Notes under the pieces: generated by a model | What the model saw: the letters and a program-made list of their open reading frames with translations, nothing else | Database searches by the model: none | What the model was told of the DNA's origin: nothing | Source of the DNA: Conexibacter woesei Iso977N | GTDB taxonomy: Bacteria > Actinomycetota > Thermoleophilia > Solirubrobacterales > Solirubrobacteraceae | Assembly: GCF_000424625.1 (NCBI RefSeq) | Contig: NZ_AUKG01000001.1 | Location: forward strand, 434,001-498,000 | Reading direction: 5' to 3' | DNA length: 64,000 nt | Program-made: the position numbers and the translations under genes | Part shown: in pieces, positions 48,557 through 56,569 of the stretch | How positions within the stretch are numbered: position 1 is the stretch's first letter | How the letters are laid out: each line of letters starts with the position of its first letter

Positions 48557-51500
48557 CCGCGGGCGCGGTCGCCAGGAACGCGGCGATGGCGCCTGCGTCG
48601 GGCGCGACGACGGCGTTGCCGGCCGCGCGGGCGCGGCGGGCGTGGCCCTCGGAGGCGCCGTGCAGCGGCACGAACGCGTCGGTCGCCGCCGCCAGCGCGG
48701 CGTCGCGCCCGGGCGTGGCGTGCAGGAACCGCACCTCGATGTCGGCGCACGCGTCGAGATCGGCGCCGGCCGCGGCGGCCGCCGCGACGATGTGCCCCTC
48801 GACGCCGGCGGCATCGCCGTCCTGGCCGGGATCGGCGACGAGCACGAGGGTCGCGGGGGTGCCGCTCGGCGCGGCCTGCGCCCACGCGGCCAGCAGGTCG
48901 GCGAGCCGGTCGGTCCCGCGGTAGGCCGGGACCGCCAGCAGCCGCAGCCGATCGTCGTCGTCCTCCAGCCCGAGGTCGACGTCCGGCGTCCGGGCGATGC
49001 GCGCGGGGCGCTCGCTGAGCGCCTTCAGGCGCTCCGCGTAGCGGGCCGACACCGCGTCCCAGCCGAGCTGCGCGGCGGCGGCGCGGCCGGCGACACCGCG
49101 GCGCGCGCGCTCCTCAGCGGACGTCTCGGCGACCTCGCGCAGCAGGCGCGTCAGGTCGGCGGCGTCGGGCTCCAGCATCCAGCCGTCGCCGGCCAGCGCC
49201 ATCCCGGAGATCTGACGGCCGGGGATCAGCGCGCGCTGCGAGGCGATCCGCCAGCCCGCCTCCGGCGGGCAGAACTCGTCGGTCGGACCGCCGCCGGTGA
49301 GCAGCACGGGGCGCCCGCAGGCCATCGCCTCCAGCACCGGCATCGCGAAGCCCTCGCCGCGATAGGGGTGCACGAGGACGTCACAGGCGCGGTAGAGCGC
49401 GGAGACCTCCGCATCGCTCAGCGTCTCGGTGAGGTGCACGACGCGCGGCCCGTCCGGATCGGCGGCCAGGCGCTGCAGCTCGGCCCGGTCGCCACCGCGG
49501 TAGACGCCCTCGGCGCCGAAGTCCTTGACGATCAGCGTGACGTCGTCGGCGCGCGTGAACGCCGCCTGCCAGGCACCGAGCAGGACGTCGATGCCCTTAC
49601 GGCCGATCGCGCCGCCGACGAAGAGGAACCGGGTGCCGGGCGCGCGGTCGCCGAGGTCGTAGGCCGGGCCCTCGGGCGCGAAGGCGTCGAGGTCGACGCC
49701 GTTGGGCACGACCGCGACGCGATCGGCCTCCACGCCGGAGCTGACGTACATCTCGCGCACGTGCTCGGATGGCACCCACAGCTCGTCGACCACGGTGTTC
49801 AGCGGGCCGACCCACGCCTCGGGGACCGCGCCGAACTCCCAGGGCTGGATCAGCGCGAGGTGGCCCGAGGCGGGCGGCCGGAGGTCCGGCGGCCACTGGT
49901 GGCGCACCTCGACGTCGGCCGCGTGCGGCAGCGGCGAGGACGCGACCGGGCGATCGGTCGCCGCGGCGCGGACGGTCAGCTCGGGGTCGCCGGCCAGGCC
50001 GGCCACGACGCTGCGGTTGATGCGGGCCAGCGACGTCGGTGCGTCGTGCTCGCCGACCCACGACACCGCCAGCGGCGGCTCGTCGTGCACGCGCGACGGG
50101 CGTGCGCCGCCGTAGTAGGCCTCGAGCTCGTCGACGTAGGCCGCGAAGCCGCGCGGGGCGGCGATGTTGGATTGCAGGCGCTCCAGCAGCCCGGCCTCGC
50201 CGGCCAGGCGCTCCAGCGCGACGGTCAGCTGCGCCTGGTCGCCGCCGTCGAAGGCGAGGCCGTCGACCCCGTCCTCGATCGCGTCGGCCAGGCCGCCCAT
50301 CCGCGGGGAGAGCAGCGGCACCCGCGCGGCGAGGCACTCGCCCGCGACCAGCGGGGCGCAGTCCCACCACAGCGACGGCAGGGCGGCCGCGTCGACGCGC
50401 GCCAGCAGGTCCGGCAGCTCGGTCGGCTCGAACTTCCCGTGCAGCTCGACCAGGCCGCGCCGGTCCAAGCGGCGCAGCTCGTGCGCCATGCGGTCCGGGA
50501 TCTCGCCGTGGACGTGGACACGGATCTCGGCGGCGACCGCCTGCGCCGCGGCGACGAGCAGCTGCGCGCCCTTGTGCGGGTAGACGGAGCCGAAGAACCC
50601 GACATGTAGCACTTGGTCGTCGAGGCGGCCCGGCACGCGGTCGCGCCCGACGCGCTCCCACGCTTCGTCCTCGGCCGGCACGCACTGGCGCACGACGTCG
50701 AGCGCCGCGGCCGGGTAGCCCTGGTCGACCAGCGTGCGCCGCACCCCGTGCGAGACGGTCAGGCAGGCGCCGATCGCGCGCGAGAAGGCCTCGCGGATCC
50801 CGGCGAGCCGGGCCTGGTGGCCGCCGACGTCGTGGCTGCCGACGCACGCGGCGCAGTCGCCACCCGCGTCGCCGGGCCCGCCGCACAGGCTCTGATCGCC
50901 GCGCAGCAGGTACGCGCGCGGGCAGGCCAGCCAGTAGTTGTGGGTGGTGAAGTACGACGGGATCCCCCGCGCCGCGGCGGCGTCCAGCAGCGCGGCACCG
51001 AGGTTGTGCAGGTTGTGGAAGTGGATGACGTCGGGCCGCTCGCGATCGAGCAGGTCGGCGAACGCCGCCGTGATCGGCGGGTCGTCGAGCTCGCGCTCCG
51101 GCGCGCCGAGGTCGAGCAGGCCGTGCGCGCGGTTGTGCACGCCGACGAGGCGGACGCCGTCCTCCTCCCACTCGCGGATCGCGTAGGGGACGCCTGACGG
51201 GTCGGGCGCGACGGCGGCGTGGAAGACGACGACGTCCCAGCCGCGGCGGACGAGCTCCTTGGCGGCGAAGCGCGGGAGCATCGTCCCGCCACCGGAGTCG
51301 TTCCACCCGAAGGCGGTCATCACGAGCTTGCCCTTGTCGCGCCTGGGCGCGGGGGCCACGGGGAGCGCGGCGGCGCGGCGCTGCAGCTCGGAGGCCACGC
51401 GCGGCAGGGCCGGCGTGCGAGCCGCCGCGACGCCGGCCAGCAGCTCCAGCGCCCGGCGCCGGGCCGCGTCGGGATGCAGGATCGGCCAGTCGAGCTCCGG

Positions 51501-51971
51501 GACGAGGTCACGCAGCGTGACGTCGCCGCCGTCCAGCGCAGCCAGCAGCGCGGCGCCCTGACCGGCGGCGTCCTGGCCGGCGCGCGCGTCGGCCGCGGCG
51601 GAGGTGCGAACGACCGGCTCGCCCTCGACGTGGTGCACGGGCGCCACGGCGGCGGCGCGCAGGATGAAGTTGTAGGGGTCGTCCAGCGCGCTGCGCCCGA
51701 GCGCGTCGAGCACGTCGCGGCGGACCAGGAACGATCCGGCGGCCACGGCCCGCTCGCCACGCCAGGCCCGGCGGATCAGCGCGGGCCCGGTCGCACGTGC
51801 GCCCGCGCGGCGGCCGCGCTCGCGACCCTCGTCGTCGACCAGCAGCGCGTCGCCGTGGACGAGGCCGGCGCCGGGATGCGCGGCGGCCGCGGCGAGGAGC
51901 CGCTGAAGGCCGTCGGCGGTCCAGGCGTCGCCCGGCGCGAGGACGACGACCGGCTCAGCCGAGGCGGACAA
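48537..51971 (-). CDS. Giant multi-domain glycosyltransferase, tandem GT4
   Basis: 1144 aa from TTG 51971, the only reasonable start; it overlaps the CHAP amidase stop by 17 bp, so it is read from the same mRNA. Residues 1-190 look like the C-terminal half of a GT2 (VVVLAPGDAWTADGL, GLVHGDALLVDDEG, GSFLVRRDVLDALG); the nucleotide-binding half and DxD are missing. Then two GT-B modules: about 215-600 (MTAFGWNDSGGGTMLPRFAAKELVRRGW, FFGSVYPHKGAQLLVAAA, LPSLWWDCAPLVAGECLAARVPLLS) and about 640-985 (RFLFVGGAIGRKGIDVLLGAW, DVLVHPYRGEGFAMPVLEAMACGRPVLL). The C-terminal 150 residues are an Ala/Asp-rich module. Its place after a flagellar amidase and beside flagellin suggests filament glycosylation. 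Confidence 0.83.
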   Translation of the reverse strand: MSASAEPVVVLAPGDAWTADGLQRLLAAAAAHPGAGLVHGDALLVDDEGRERGRRAGARATGPALIRRAWRGERAVAAGSFLVRRDVLDALGRSALDDPYNFILRAAAVAPVHHVEGEPVVRTSAAADARAGQDAAGQGAALLAALDGGDVTLRDLVPELDWPILHPDAARRRALELLAGVAAARTPALPRVASELQRRAAALPVAPAPRRDKGKLVMTAFGWNDSGGGTMLPRFAAKELVRRGWDVVVFHAAVAPDPSGVPYAIREWEEDGVRLVGVHNRAHGLLDLGAPERELDDPPITAAFADLLDRERPDVIHFHNLHNLGAALLDAAAARGIPSYFTTHNYWLACPRAYLLRGDQSLCGGPGDAGGDCAACVGSHDVGGHQARLAGIREAFSRAIGACLTVSHGVRRTLVDQGYPAAALDVVRQCVPAEDEAWERVGRDRVPGRLDDQVLHVGFFGSVYPHKGAQLLVAAAQAVAAEIRVHVHGEIPDRMAHELRRLDRRGLVELHGKFEPTELPDLLARVDAAALPSLWWDCAPLVAGECLAARVPLLSPRMGGLADAIEDGVDGLAFDGGDQAQLTVALERLAGEAGLLERLQSNIAAPRGFAAYVDELEAYYGGARPSRVHDEPPLAVSWVGEHDAPTSLARINRSVVAGLAGDPELTVRAAATDRPVASSPLPHAADVEVRHQWPPDLRPPASGHLALIQPWEFGAVPEAWVGPLNTVVDELWVPSEHVREMYVSSGVEADRVAVVPNGVDLDAFAPEGPAYDLGDRAPGTRFLFVGGAIGRKGIDVLLGAWQAAFTRADDVTLIVKDFGAEGVYRGGDRAELQRLAADPDGPRVVHLTETLSDAEVSALYRACDVLVHPYRGEGFAMPVLEAMACGRPVLLTGGGPTDEFCPPEAGWRIASQRALIPGRQISGMALAGDGWMLEPDAADLTRLLREVAETSAEERARRGVAGRAAAAQLGWDAVSARYAERLKALSERPARIARTPDVDLGLEDDDDRLRLLAVPAYRGTDRLADLLAAWAQAAPSGTPATLVLVADPGQDGDAAGVEGHIVAAAAAAGADLDACADIEVRFLHATPGRDAALAAATDAFVPLHGASEGHARRARAAGNAVVAPDAGAIAAFLATAPAVSATGR

Positions 51972-52623
51972 AGCCCGTCGCCCCGTCGCCGGTGCTGTCG
52001 TGCACCCGCCGCGTGACCATGTTGGAGGAGTTGCCCTCGACCGTGTGGATCTTGCCGTCGGAGTCGACGGACTCGACCATGCCGACGTGCTCGCCGCCCC
52101 AGACGATCAGGTCGCCGGGCTGCGGCGCCTGGCCGGCGGCGGCGGGCGTGAAGCGCCCGGTGCGCTGCGCCCAGGACGACAGCGCCGAGACCGAGCCGAA
52201 GCCCTGCCCGGCCTCGCCGACCGGCGCGCCGGCCTGCTTGGCGGCCCAGGAGACGAAGTACGCGCACCACGGGCCGATCCCGCTGCCGGCGGTGGCCGTG
52301 CGGTACTCGGCGATCCGCGGCGAGTCGTTGGAGCCGGGCGGCTGCTCGGTCTGGCCGATCTCGCCCTCGGCGACCTGCAGGGCGCGCTGGCCCGCGGTCT
52401 GCCCGGTCGTGTCCGTCGCGGTTGCCGCGCCGGACACGCCTGAGCTGAAGCTGGTGCCGGTCGCTGCGGTGCCCGAGGCACCGGTGACGCCGGCGGATGA
52501 TGTTGCGTCCTGCAGCGTGGAGGCGAACGCGGTCGACGACGTGCCCGTCGTCGAAGGTTCGGTCTGCGGCAGCAGTCCCTGCTGCAGCTGGGTGATCCGC
52601 GCCATCACGGTCTCCACGCTCAT
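51955..52623 (-). CDS. CHAP-domain flagellar peptidoglycan hydrolase
   Basis: 222 aa. The N-terminus VMARITQLQQGLLP is the short R-I-x-x-I/L-Q motif of actinobacterial flagellar-locus wall hydrolases. Then a 60-residue Thr/Ser/Ala linker and a CHAP amidase domain: GIGPWCAYFVSWAAKQAG (catalytic Cys), PGDLIVWGGEHVGMVESVD (catalytic His) and HTVEGNSSNMVTRRVH. No classical signal peptide, so export through the flagellar apparatus is likely. Inferred role: opens the wall for the rod, in place of FlgJ. Promoter TGAA-N15-GCCGACAA lies 9 nt upstream; a GGGGA adjoins the ATG. Confidence 0.82.
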   Translation of the reverse strand: MSVETVMARITQLQQGLLPQTEPSTTGTSSTAFASTLQDATSSAGVTGASGTAATGTSFSSGVSGAATATDTTGQTAGQRALQVAEGEIGQTEQPPGSNDSPRIAEYRTATAGSGIGPWCAYFVSWAAKQAGAPVGEAGQGFGSVSALSSWAQRTGRFTPAAAGQAPQPGDLIVWGGEHVGMVESVDSDGKIHTVEGNSSNMVTRRVHDSTGDGATGFVRLG

Positions 52624-52632
52624 TCCCCACAG

Positions 52633-52659
52633 TTGTCGGCGGGCTTCGCGTGTTCTTCA
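52633..52659 (-). promoter_or_regulatory. Sigma-28-like promoter of CHAP amidase operon
   Basis: Minus strand: TGAA (52659-52656; one mismatch from TCAA), 15-nt spacer, GCCGACAA (52640-52633), 9 nt before ATG 52623. Confidence 0.45.
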
Positions 52660-52684
52660 ACGGCGTCCGTCAGCTCCCGAACGA

Positions 52685-52714
52685 AAGCGGGGCGGCCTGG
52701 TGGCCGCCCCGCTT
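52685..52714 (-). terminator. Strong terminator after flagellin
   Basis: AAGCGGGGCGGCC pairs perfectly with GGCCGCCCCGCTT (13-bp stem, 4-nt loop), 33 bp past the flagellin stop, followed on the minus strand by CTTTCGTT. The best intrinsic terminator in the window. Confidence 0.85.
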
Positions 52715-52747
52715 GTCGCCGGAGATCCGACGAAAGGTGCTTCAGTC

Positions 52748-53557
52748 CTAGCCGAGGAGGCGCAAGACGCTCTGCGGGGCCTGGTTGGCCTGGCTGAGCA
52801 TCGCGGTGCCTGCCTGGGACAGGATCTGGTTCTTCGTGAGCGAGACCATCTCGTCCGCCATGTCCACGTCGCGGATCCGCGACTCCGCCGAGGTCAGGTT
52901 CTCCTGGTAGGAGGCCGCGACCGACAGCGAGTGGTCCAGGCGGTTCTGCACGGCACCGAACGTCGCGCGAGCGGTCGAGACGGCGGTGATCGCCGTGTCG
53001 ATCTCGGAGATGTCGGTGGTGCCGCTGGTGGACAGCGACGCGTACGACGAGCCGACGGTCGTCGACAGGTTGACCAGGTCGACCGAGATCTGCTGGCCGT
53101 CGTTGGCGCCCACCTGGAACGAGACCGTCGAGGTGCTGCCGTCGAGCAGGTTGATGCCGTTGAAGGACGCCGAGGAACCGATGCGGGTGATCTCGGACGC
53201 CAGCTGGTTCACCTCGTTCTGGATCGACGTGCGGGCGTTGTTGTCGAGCGAGCCGTTCTTGTACTGGACGGCGAGCTCACGGACGCGCTGCAGCATGCTG
53301 TGCACCTCGTCGAGGTTGCCCTCGGCGGTCTGCACCATCGACTGGCCGTCCTGGATGTTCTTCTGGGCCTGCCCCAGACCACGGATCTGCGACCGCATGG
53401 ACTCGGAGATGCCGAGGCCGGCCGCGTCGTCCGACGCCGAGTTGATGCGGTAGCCCGAGCTGAGGCGCTGCATCGACTTGGAAATGGAAGCCGAGGTCTT
53501 GGACAGCGAGTTGTAGCTGTTCATCGCCTCGACGTTGTGCGTGATGCGAAGGGACAT
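52748..53557 (-). CDS. fliC: Flagellin, minimal D0-D1 form
   Basis: 269 aa; the filament subunit. N-terminal D0/D1: SLRITHNVEAMNSYNSLSKTSASISKSMQRLSSGYRINSASDDAAGLGISESMRSQIRGL; C-terminal D1/D0: ATFGAVQNRLDHSLSVAASYQENLTSAESRIRDVDMADEMVSLTKNQILSQAGTAMLSQANQAPQSVLRLLG. Between them only about 90 residues, rich in Ser/Thr/Asn (STSTVSFQVGANDG, LSTTVGSSYASLSTSGTT), so there is no folded D2/D3 and many O-glycosylation sites. Start ATG 53557 has an AAGGAG Shine-Dalgarno site 8 nt upstream, unlike most genes here. Promoter at 53660-53687, leader about 95 nt with a hairpin. The glycosyltransferases nearby probably act on it (inference). Confidence 0.95.
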   Translation of the reverse strand: MSLRITHNVEAMNSYNSLSKTSASISKSMQRLSSGYRINSASDDAAGLGISESMRSQIRGLGQAQKNIQDGQSMVQTAEGNLDEVHSMLQRVRELAVQYKNGSLDNNARTSIQNEVNQLASEITRIGSSASFNGINLLDGSTSTVSFQVGANDGQQISVDLVNLSTTVGSSYASLSTSGTTDISEIDTAITAVSTARATFGAVQNRLDHSLSVAASYQENLTSAESRIRDVDMADEMVSLTKNQILSQAGTAMLSQANQAPQSVLRLLG

Positions 53558-53594
53558 TCGTCGATCTCCTTGATGACGTTTGTGTTGGGGTCCC

Positions 53595-53615
53595 GGAGCG
53601 ACTCCATGTCGCTCC
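53595..53615 (-). promoter_or_regulatory. Flagellin leader hairpin with GGA loop
   Basis: In the mRNA: GGAGCGAC-AUGGA-GUCGCUCC, perfect 8-bp stem and 5-nt loop. A GGA in a hairpin loop plus the AAGGAG Shine-Dalgarno 25-30 nt downstream is the two-site pattern known for CsrA control of Bacillus hag. CsrA/FliW genes are not in this window, so the regulator is inferred. Confidence 0.55.
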
Positions 53616-53659
53616 TTCCTACGGTGCAAGCCACCGGGATATGTGCGGCGCTAGACCGG

Positions 53660-53687
53660 TGATCGGCGGCCCATAACCCCCGCTTGA
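53660..53687 (-). promoter_or_regulatory. Sigma-28-like promoter of flagellin
   Basis: Minus strand: TCAA (53687-53684), 16-nt spacer, GCCGATCA (53667-53660). The -10 matches the FliA consensus GCCGATAA in 7 of 8. A small CCCC/GGGG hairpin overlaps the -35 and may end the upstream operon. Confidence 0.75.
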
Positions 53688-53720
53688 GGGGTGTCCAGTG
53701 TCCGATGGACGCCTGTCGGT

Positions 53721-53921
53721 CTAGACGCGGACGTCGATGTGCGGCAGCCCGTCGTCGGGCGGCGGCGGGAGGTCCGGAACGACCGGCGGGCGCCGCTTGC
53801 GGCGCCCGTCAGGCTGCTCTCGCTGCTTGTCGGTCGAGCTCTCGACGCGCCGCACACCGGAGATGGACTCGGGCACGGCGGCGCGCCGTGGACCGACCGG
53901 GTTGATGGGGTCCAACGGCAC
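53721..53921 (-). CDS. Small basic protein of flagellar operon
   Basis: 66 aa from GTG 53921, 16 bp after the previous gene, with GAGG 7 nt upstream. No known domain. N-terminus PLDPINPVGPRR, then a basic stretch QPDGRRKRRPPV and a Pro/Asp tail ending DDGLPHIDVRV, a terminal motif (HIDV or RIDV) that I have seen on small proteins of flagellar loci. No signal or membrane segment. Likely soluble and flexible, perhaps a chaperone or export partner of flagellin, whose gene follows; unproved. Last gene before the flagellin promoter. Confidence 0.6.
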   Translation of the reverse strand: MPLDPINPVGPRRAAVPESISGVRRVESSTDKQREQPDGRRKRRPPVVPDLPPPPDDGLPHIDVRV

Positions 53922-53937
53922 GGCTCAGCCTCGCTTC

Positions 53938-54378
53938 CTAGCCCTGAGGTATCGGCGTGGGGACCGCCGGCTGCCCGGCGGCCTGCTGGGCGGCCGCCGC
54001 GGCGGCCTCTGCTTCGGCGATCTGGCGCTCGCGCTCGGCGGCCTGCGCTTCGGCCATCGCGATGAGCTTGGTCCGGAGCTGCTCGAGCTCGGCCAGCGCG
54101 AGGTGGCGCCAGACGGTCTGGGCGATCGCCCAGGCGACGACGTAGCCGACGACGCCGGCGACGCAGGCGCGCTCGATCGCGTCCGGCCACGGCAGCGCGG
54201 CGCTGCCGCGGGAGATCTTGAGGACGAGCGCGAAGGCGATCAGCCCGCCCCAGCCCTTGGCGATGCCGATGTGGCGGCGCGCCTTCGGGTGGGCCGACAG
54301 GCGGATGCCGTCGCCCGTGGGCAGCGCGGCGGCGGCGTCGGCCGGAGTCATGACCTCGGTGGGGACGTCGGCGGCCAT
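53938..54378 (-). CDS. Two-helix membrane protein with coiled-coil tail
   Basis: 146 aa, unknown family. Residues 38-60 and 80-98 are hydrophobic (GLIAFALVL; ACVAGVVGYVVAWAIAQTVW), the rest cytoplasmic. From 100 on a long Glu/Ala/Gln coiled coil (LAELEQLRTKLIAMAEAQAAERERQIAEAEAAAAAAQQ). ATG 54378 shares one base with the PilZ-domain stop (TGATG). Sits between pilZ and the small protein in the flagellar operon, so a link to flagellar export or the motor is plausible. Nothing more can be said. Confidence 0.72.
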   Translation of the reverse strand: MAADVPTEVMTPADAAAALPTGDGIRLSAHPKARRHIGIAKGWGGLIAFALVLKISRGSAALPWPDAIERACVAGVVGYVVAWAIAQTVWRHLALAELEQLRTKLIAMAEAQAAERERQIAEAEAAAAAAQQAAGQPAVPTPIPQG

Positions 54379-55034
54379 CAGGCGATCCTCCGGCGCTGCT
54401 CGCGGGACATCTCGAAGGCGAGGTGCTGCATGCGGATGCACTCCGGCTCGGCGATCTCGGTGAACTGCAGGCCGACGCGGTCGCCGGTCTCCAGGCGGAC
54501 GACGCGGCCGAAGCCGGTGACCGGCACGCTGCCGTCGCCCAGATCGAGCGAGAACTGCAGCAGCTCGCCCGGGTGCGGGCAGTGCATGCCCTTCACGAGC
54601 ATGCCGCCGCCGGACAGGTCGATCGCGTGGGCGTGCGTGGTCACACCATCCGCATCGGCGCCGATCGGCGTCAACGTGAGGGCCAGGTCCACCGTCGCAC
54701 GCACGTACTCGCGGCGGCGCAGGAGCTGCGGGCTGCCGCGGTGGGCGAAGCGCACGGTCTCCTTGCTCGCGTAGTCGCTGCCGTAGCCGCGCCCGTTGCC
54801 GCGGCGGTGCTGGGGCACGTCGAGGCGGCCGTGCATGCGGGCGACGCCGTCGTCGTTGATGAACTCGATCGTCAGCGCGGAGCGCTCGAGGATCGGCTGC
54901 GGCGTGTTGGGCTGCTCGATCAGCGCGAGGTCGTAGAACCCGGGGCCCTCCGTGGTGACGCGCACGAGCACCTGCTCGGTCTGCGGGACCGACAGCAGCA
55001 GCTCGTCGCCGACGGAGGGCATCAACCGGCTCAT
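54378..55034 (-). CDS. PilZ-domain c-di-GMP receptor, YcgR-like
   Basis: 218 aa. N-terminal YcgR/flagellar-brake-like beta domain (residues 5-100, DELLLSVPQTEQVLVRV ... TVRFAHRGSPQL), then a PilZ domain: RRREYVR (106-112) and DLSGGG (139-144), the two cyclic-di-GMP binding motifs, then VGLQFTEI. Expected to slow or stop the motor when c-di-GMP is bound. It overlaps flhF (ATGA) and the next gene (TGATG), and stands where flhG (ylxH) lies in most flagellar operons. Strong identification of domains, role by analogy. Confidence 0.9.
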   Translation of the reverse strand: MSRLMPSVGDELLLSVPQTEQVLVRVTTEGPGFYDLALIEQPNTPQPILERSALTIEFINDDGVARMHGRLDVPQHRRGNGRGYGSDYASKETVRFAHRGSPQLLRRREYVRATVDLALTLTPIGADADGVTTHAHAIDLSGGGMLVKGMHCPHPGELLQFSLDLGDGSVPVTGFGRVVRLETGDRVGLQFTEIAEPECIRMQHLAFEMSREQRRRIA

Positions 55035-56569
55035 GGCACGAGGTCCCGCGCGAGCTCGGTCGCGTTGGCCGGCTTGAGCCCCGCCTCGACCGCCTGGCCG
55101 CGGGCCAGGTAGGAGAGCGGGAGGCCGGAGTCGATCGCCAGGCCGATGACGGTCCCGAGCATCTCCGTCTCGTCGGTGTGCGTCAGGACCAGCGCGCCGA
55201 CGCCCAGCTCGCGCACGCCGGAGACGAGCTCCTGCGCGGCGGCGGGGCCGATCGTCGCCGGGACCGCGAGGTGCAGCTCGTCGGGCGCGAGCGAGTCCAG
55301 CTCGGTCCCGAGCGCGCGCAGCTCGCCGGTGGAGCGCGGGCTGACGCCCGGCGTGTCGACGATCACGAGGCCGGTGGAGCGCAGCTCCGCCAGCAGGCCG
55401 GCGCCCTCCGCGCCGGACTCGATCGCGTGCAGGGCGACGCCGTACGGCGCCAGCAGGCGGCGCAGCTCCGCGCCGCCGTCGGGCGAGCGCAGGGCGACGA
55501 CGGTGACGGCCAGGACGCCATGGCGCGCGTGCGCGGCCGCGAGGCGCGCGACGCAGCGGGTCTTGCCGGCGCCGCCGGGCCCGACGAAGCCGACGACGCC
55601 GGGGCCGCGGCGCAGCGGATGCATCGGGATCCGGCGCGCGAGCGCGTCGGTGACGAGGTCCTTGGGGTCGCTGGCGGGCAGCAGCGGCGCGAGGCCCGCG
55701 ATCGCCTCGTCGGCGATCGCCTCGGCCAGGCCCTGGCGCAGGCCGCGGGCGACGAGCCGCTCGGCGGCGACGATCGCCGCGGGCGGCAGGCCGTGGACCG
55801 GCGCGGGCGCCGGTGAGATGACGGCCGCGACCGGCTCGGCGAGGGCGATCGGCTCGGGCTCGGGCTCGGGAACGACGGGCTCGGGCTCCGGCTCGGGGAC
55901 GACCGGCGGATCCCACGCGGCGGCGGGCTCCTCGGCGATCGCCTCGGGCGCCACGCCCAGGTAGTCGAACATCCCGGTGGGCTGCTCCTCGGCGACGGGC
56001 TCCTCCGGAGCGACGACCTCGTCGTCATCCTCCTCGTCGCCGTAGATCTCCTCCCACTCGTCGTCGTCGAGCACTTCGGGCTCGCGCTCCAGCTCGGGCT
56101 CCGGCGCGACGGGCGCGGGCGCGGGCTCCGGCTCAGCAGCGACGGGCTCCGGCTCGGGCTCGGCGGCGGGCGCCAGCCCGGCGTTGAACAGCGCCGCGAG
56201 GTTCTGGGACGCCGCGGGCGGCGGCGTCGGGAAGAGGTCGTCGACGGTCACGTCGGCGCTGCCGGGCAGCGCGTCGATCTCGGGCGACGTGGCCGGTCGC
56301 GCGCGCTCCTGCGCGTCGGCGAGCTGCTGGGCGAACGCCGCGGCGACGCCCGGCTCCTCGGGCATCTGCGGCGGGACGAACGCAGCACCCGGACGCACCT
56401 CGACCTCGATCTCGCGCTTGGCGAAGAACCCGCCGACGCCGCCGCTGGTCGTCTCGCGCCGCGACACGATGACCGCGTCGTCGCCCAGCTCCTGCCGGAT
56501 GCGCGGGACCAGCTCCTCCAGCGAGCGTCCGCGATAGGTGTAGGTGTTGTCCTGGTGCTCTGGTGCCAT
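55031..56569 (-). CDS. flhF: Flagellar GTPase FlhF
   Basis: 512 aa, SRP-type GTPase that directs the site or number of flagella. N-terminal B-domain start YTYRGRSLEELVPRIRQELGDDAVIVSRRETTSGGVGGFFAKREIEVEVRP is typical; then a 190-residue Pro/Glu-rich acidic linker. NG domain: G1 VGPGGAGKTR (330-338), G3 DTPG (405-408; usually DTAG) and G4 THTDET (463-468), where the normal TKLDET Lys is His. Nucleotide specificity could therefore be changed. TGATG junction with flhA, ATGA with pilZ. Usual next gene flhG is absent from this operon. Confidence 0.9.
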   Translation of the reverse strand: MAPEHQDNTYTYRGRSLEELVPRIRQELGDDAVIVSRRETTSGGVGGFFAKREIEVEVRPGAAFVPPQMPEEPGVAAAFAQQLADAQERARPATSPEIDALPGSADVTVDDLFPTPPPAASQNLAALFNAGLAPAAEPEPEPVAAEPEPAPAPVAPEPELEREPEVLDDDEWEEIYGDEEDDDEVVAPEEPVAEEQPTGMFDYLGVAPEAIAEEPAAAWDPPVVPEPEPEPVVPEPEPEPIALAEPVAAVISPAPAPVHGLPPAAIVAAERLVARGLRQGLAEAIADEAIAGLAPLLPASDPKDLVTDALARRIPMHPLRRGPGVVGFVGPGGAGKTRCVARLAAAHARHGVLAVTVVALRSPDGGAELRRLLAPYGVALHAIESGAEGAGLLAELRSTGLVIVDTPGVSPRSTGELRALGTELDSLAPDELHLAVPATIGPAAAQELVSGVRELGVGALVLTHTDETEMLGTVIGLAIDSGLPLSYLARGQAVEAGLKPANATELARDLVP

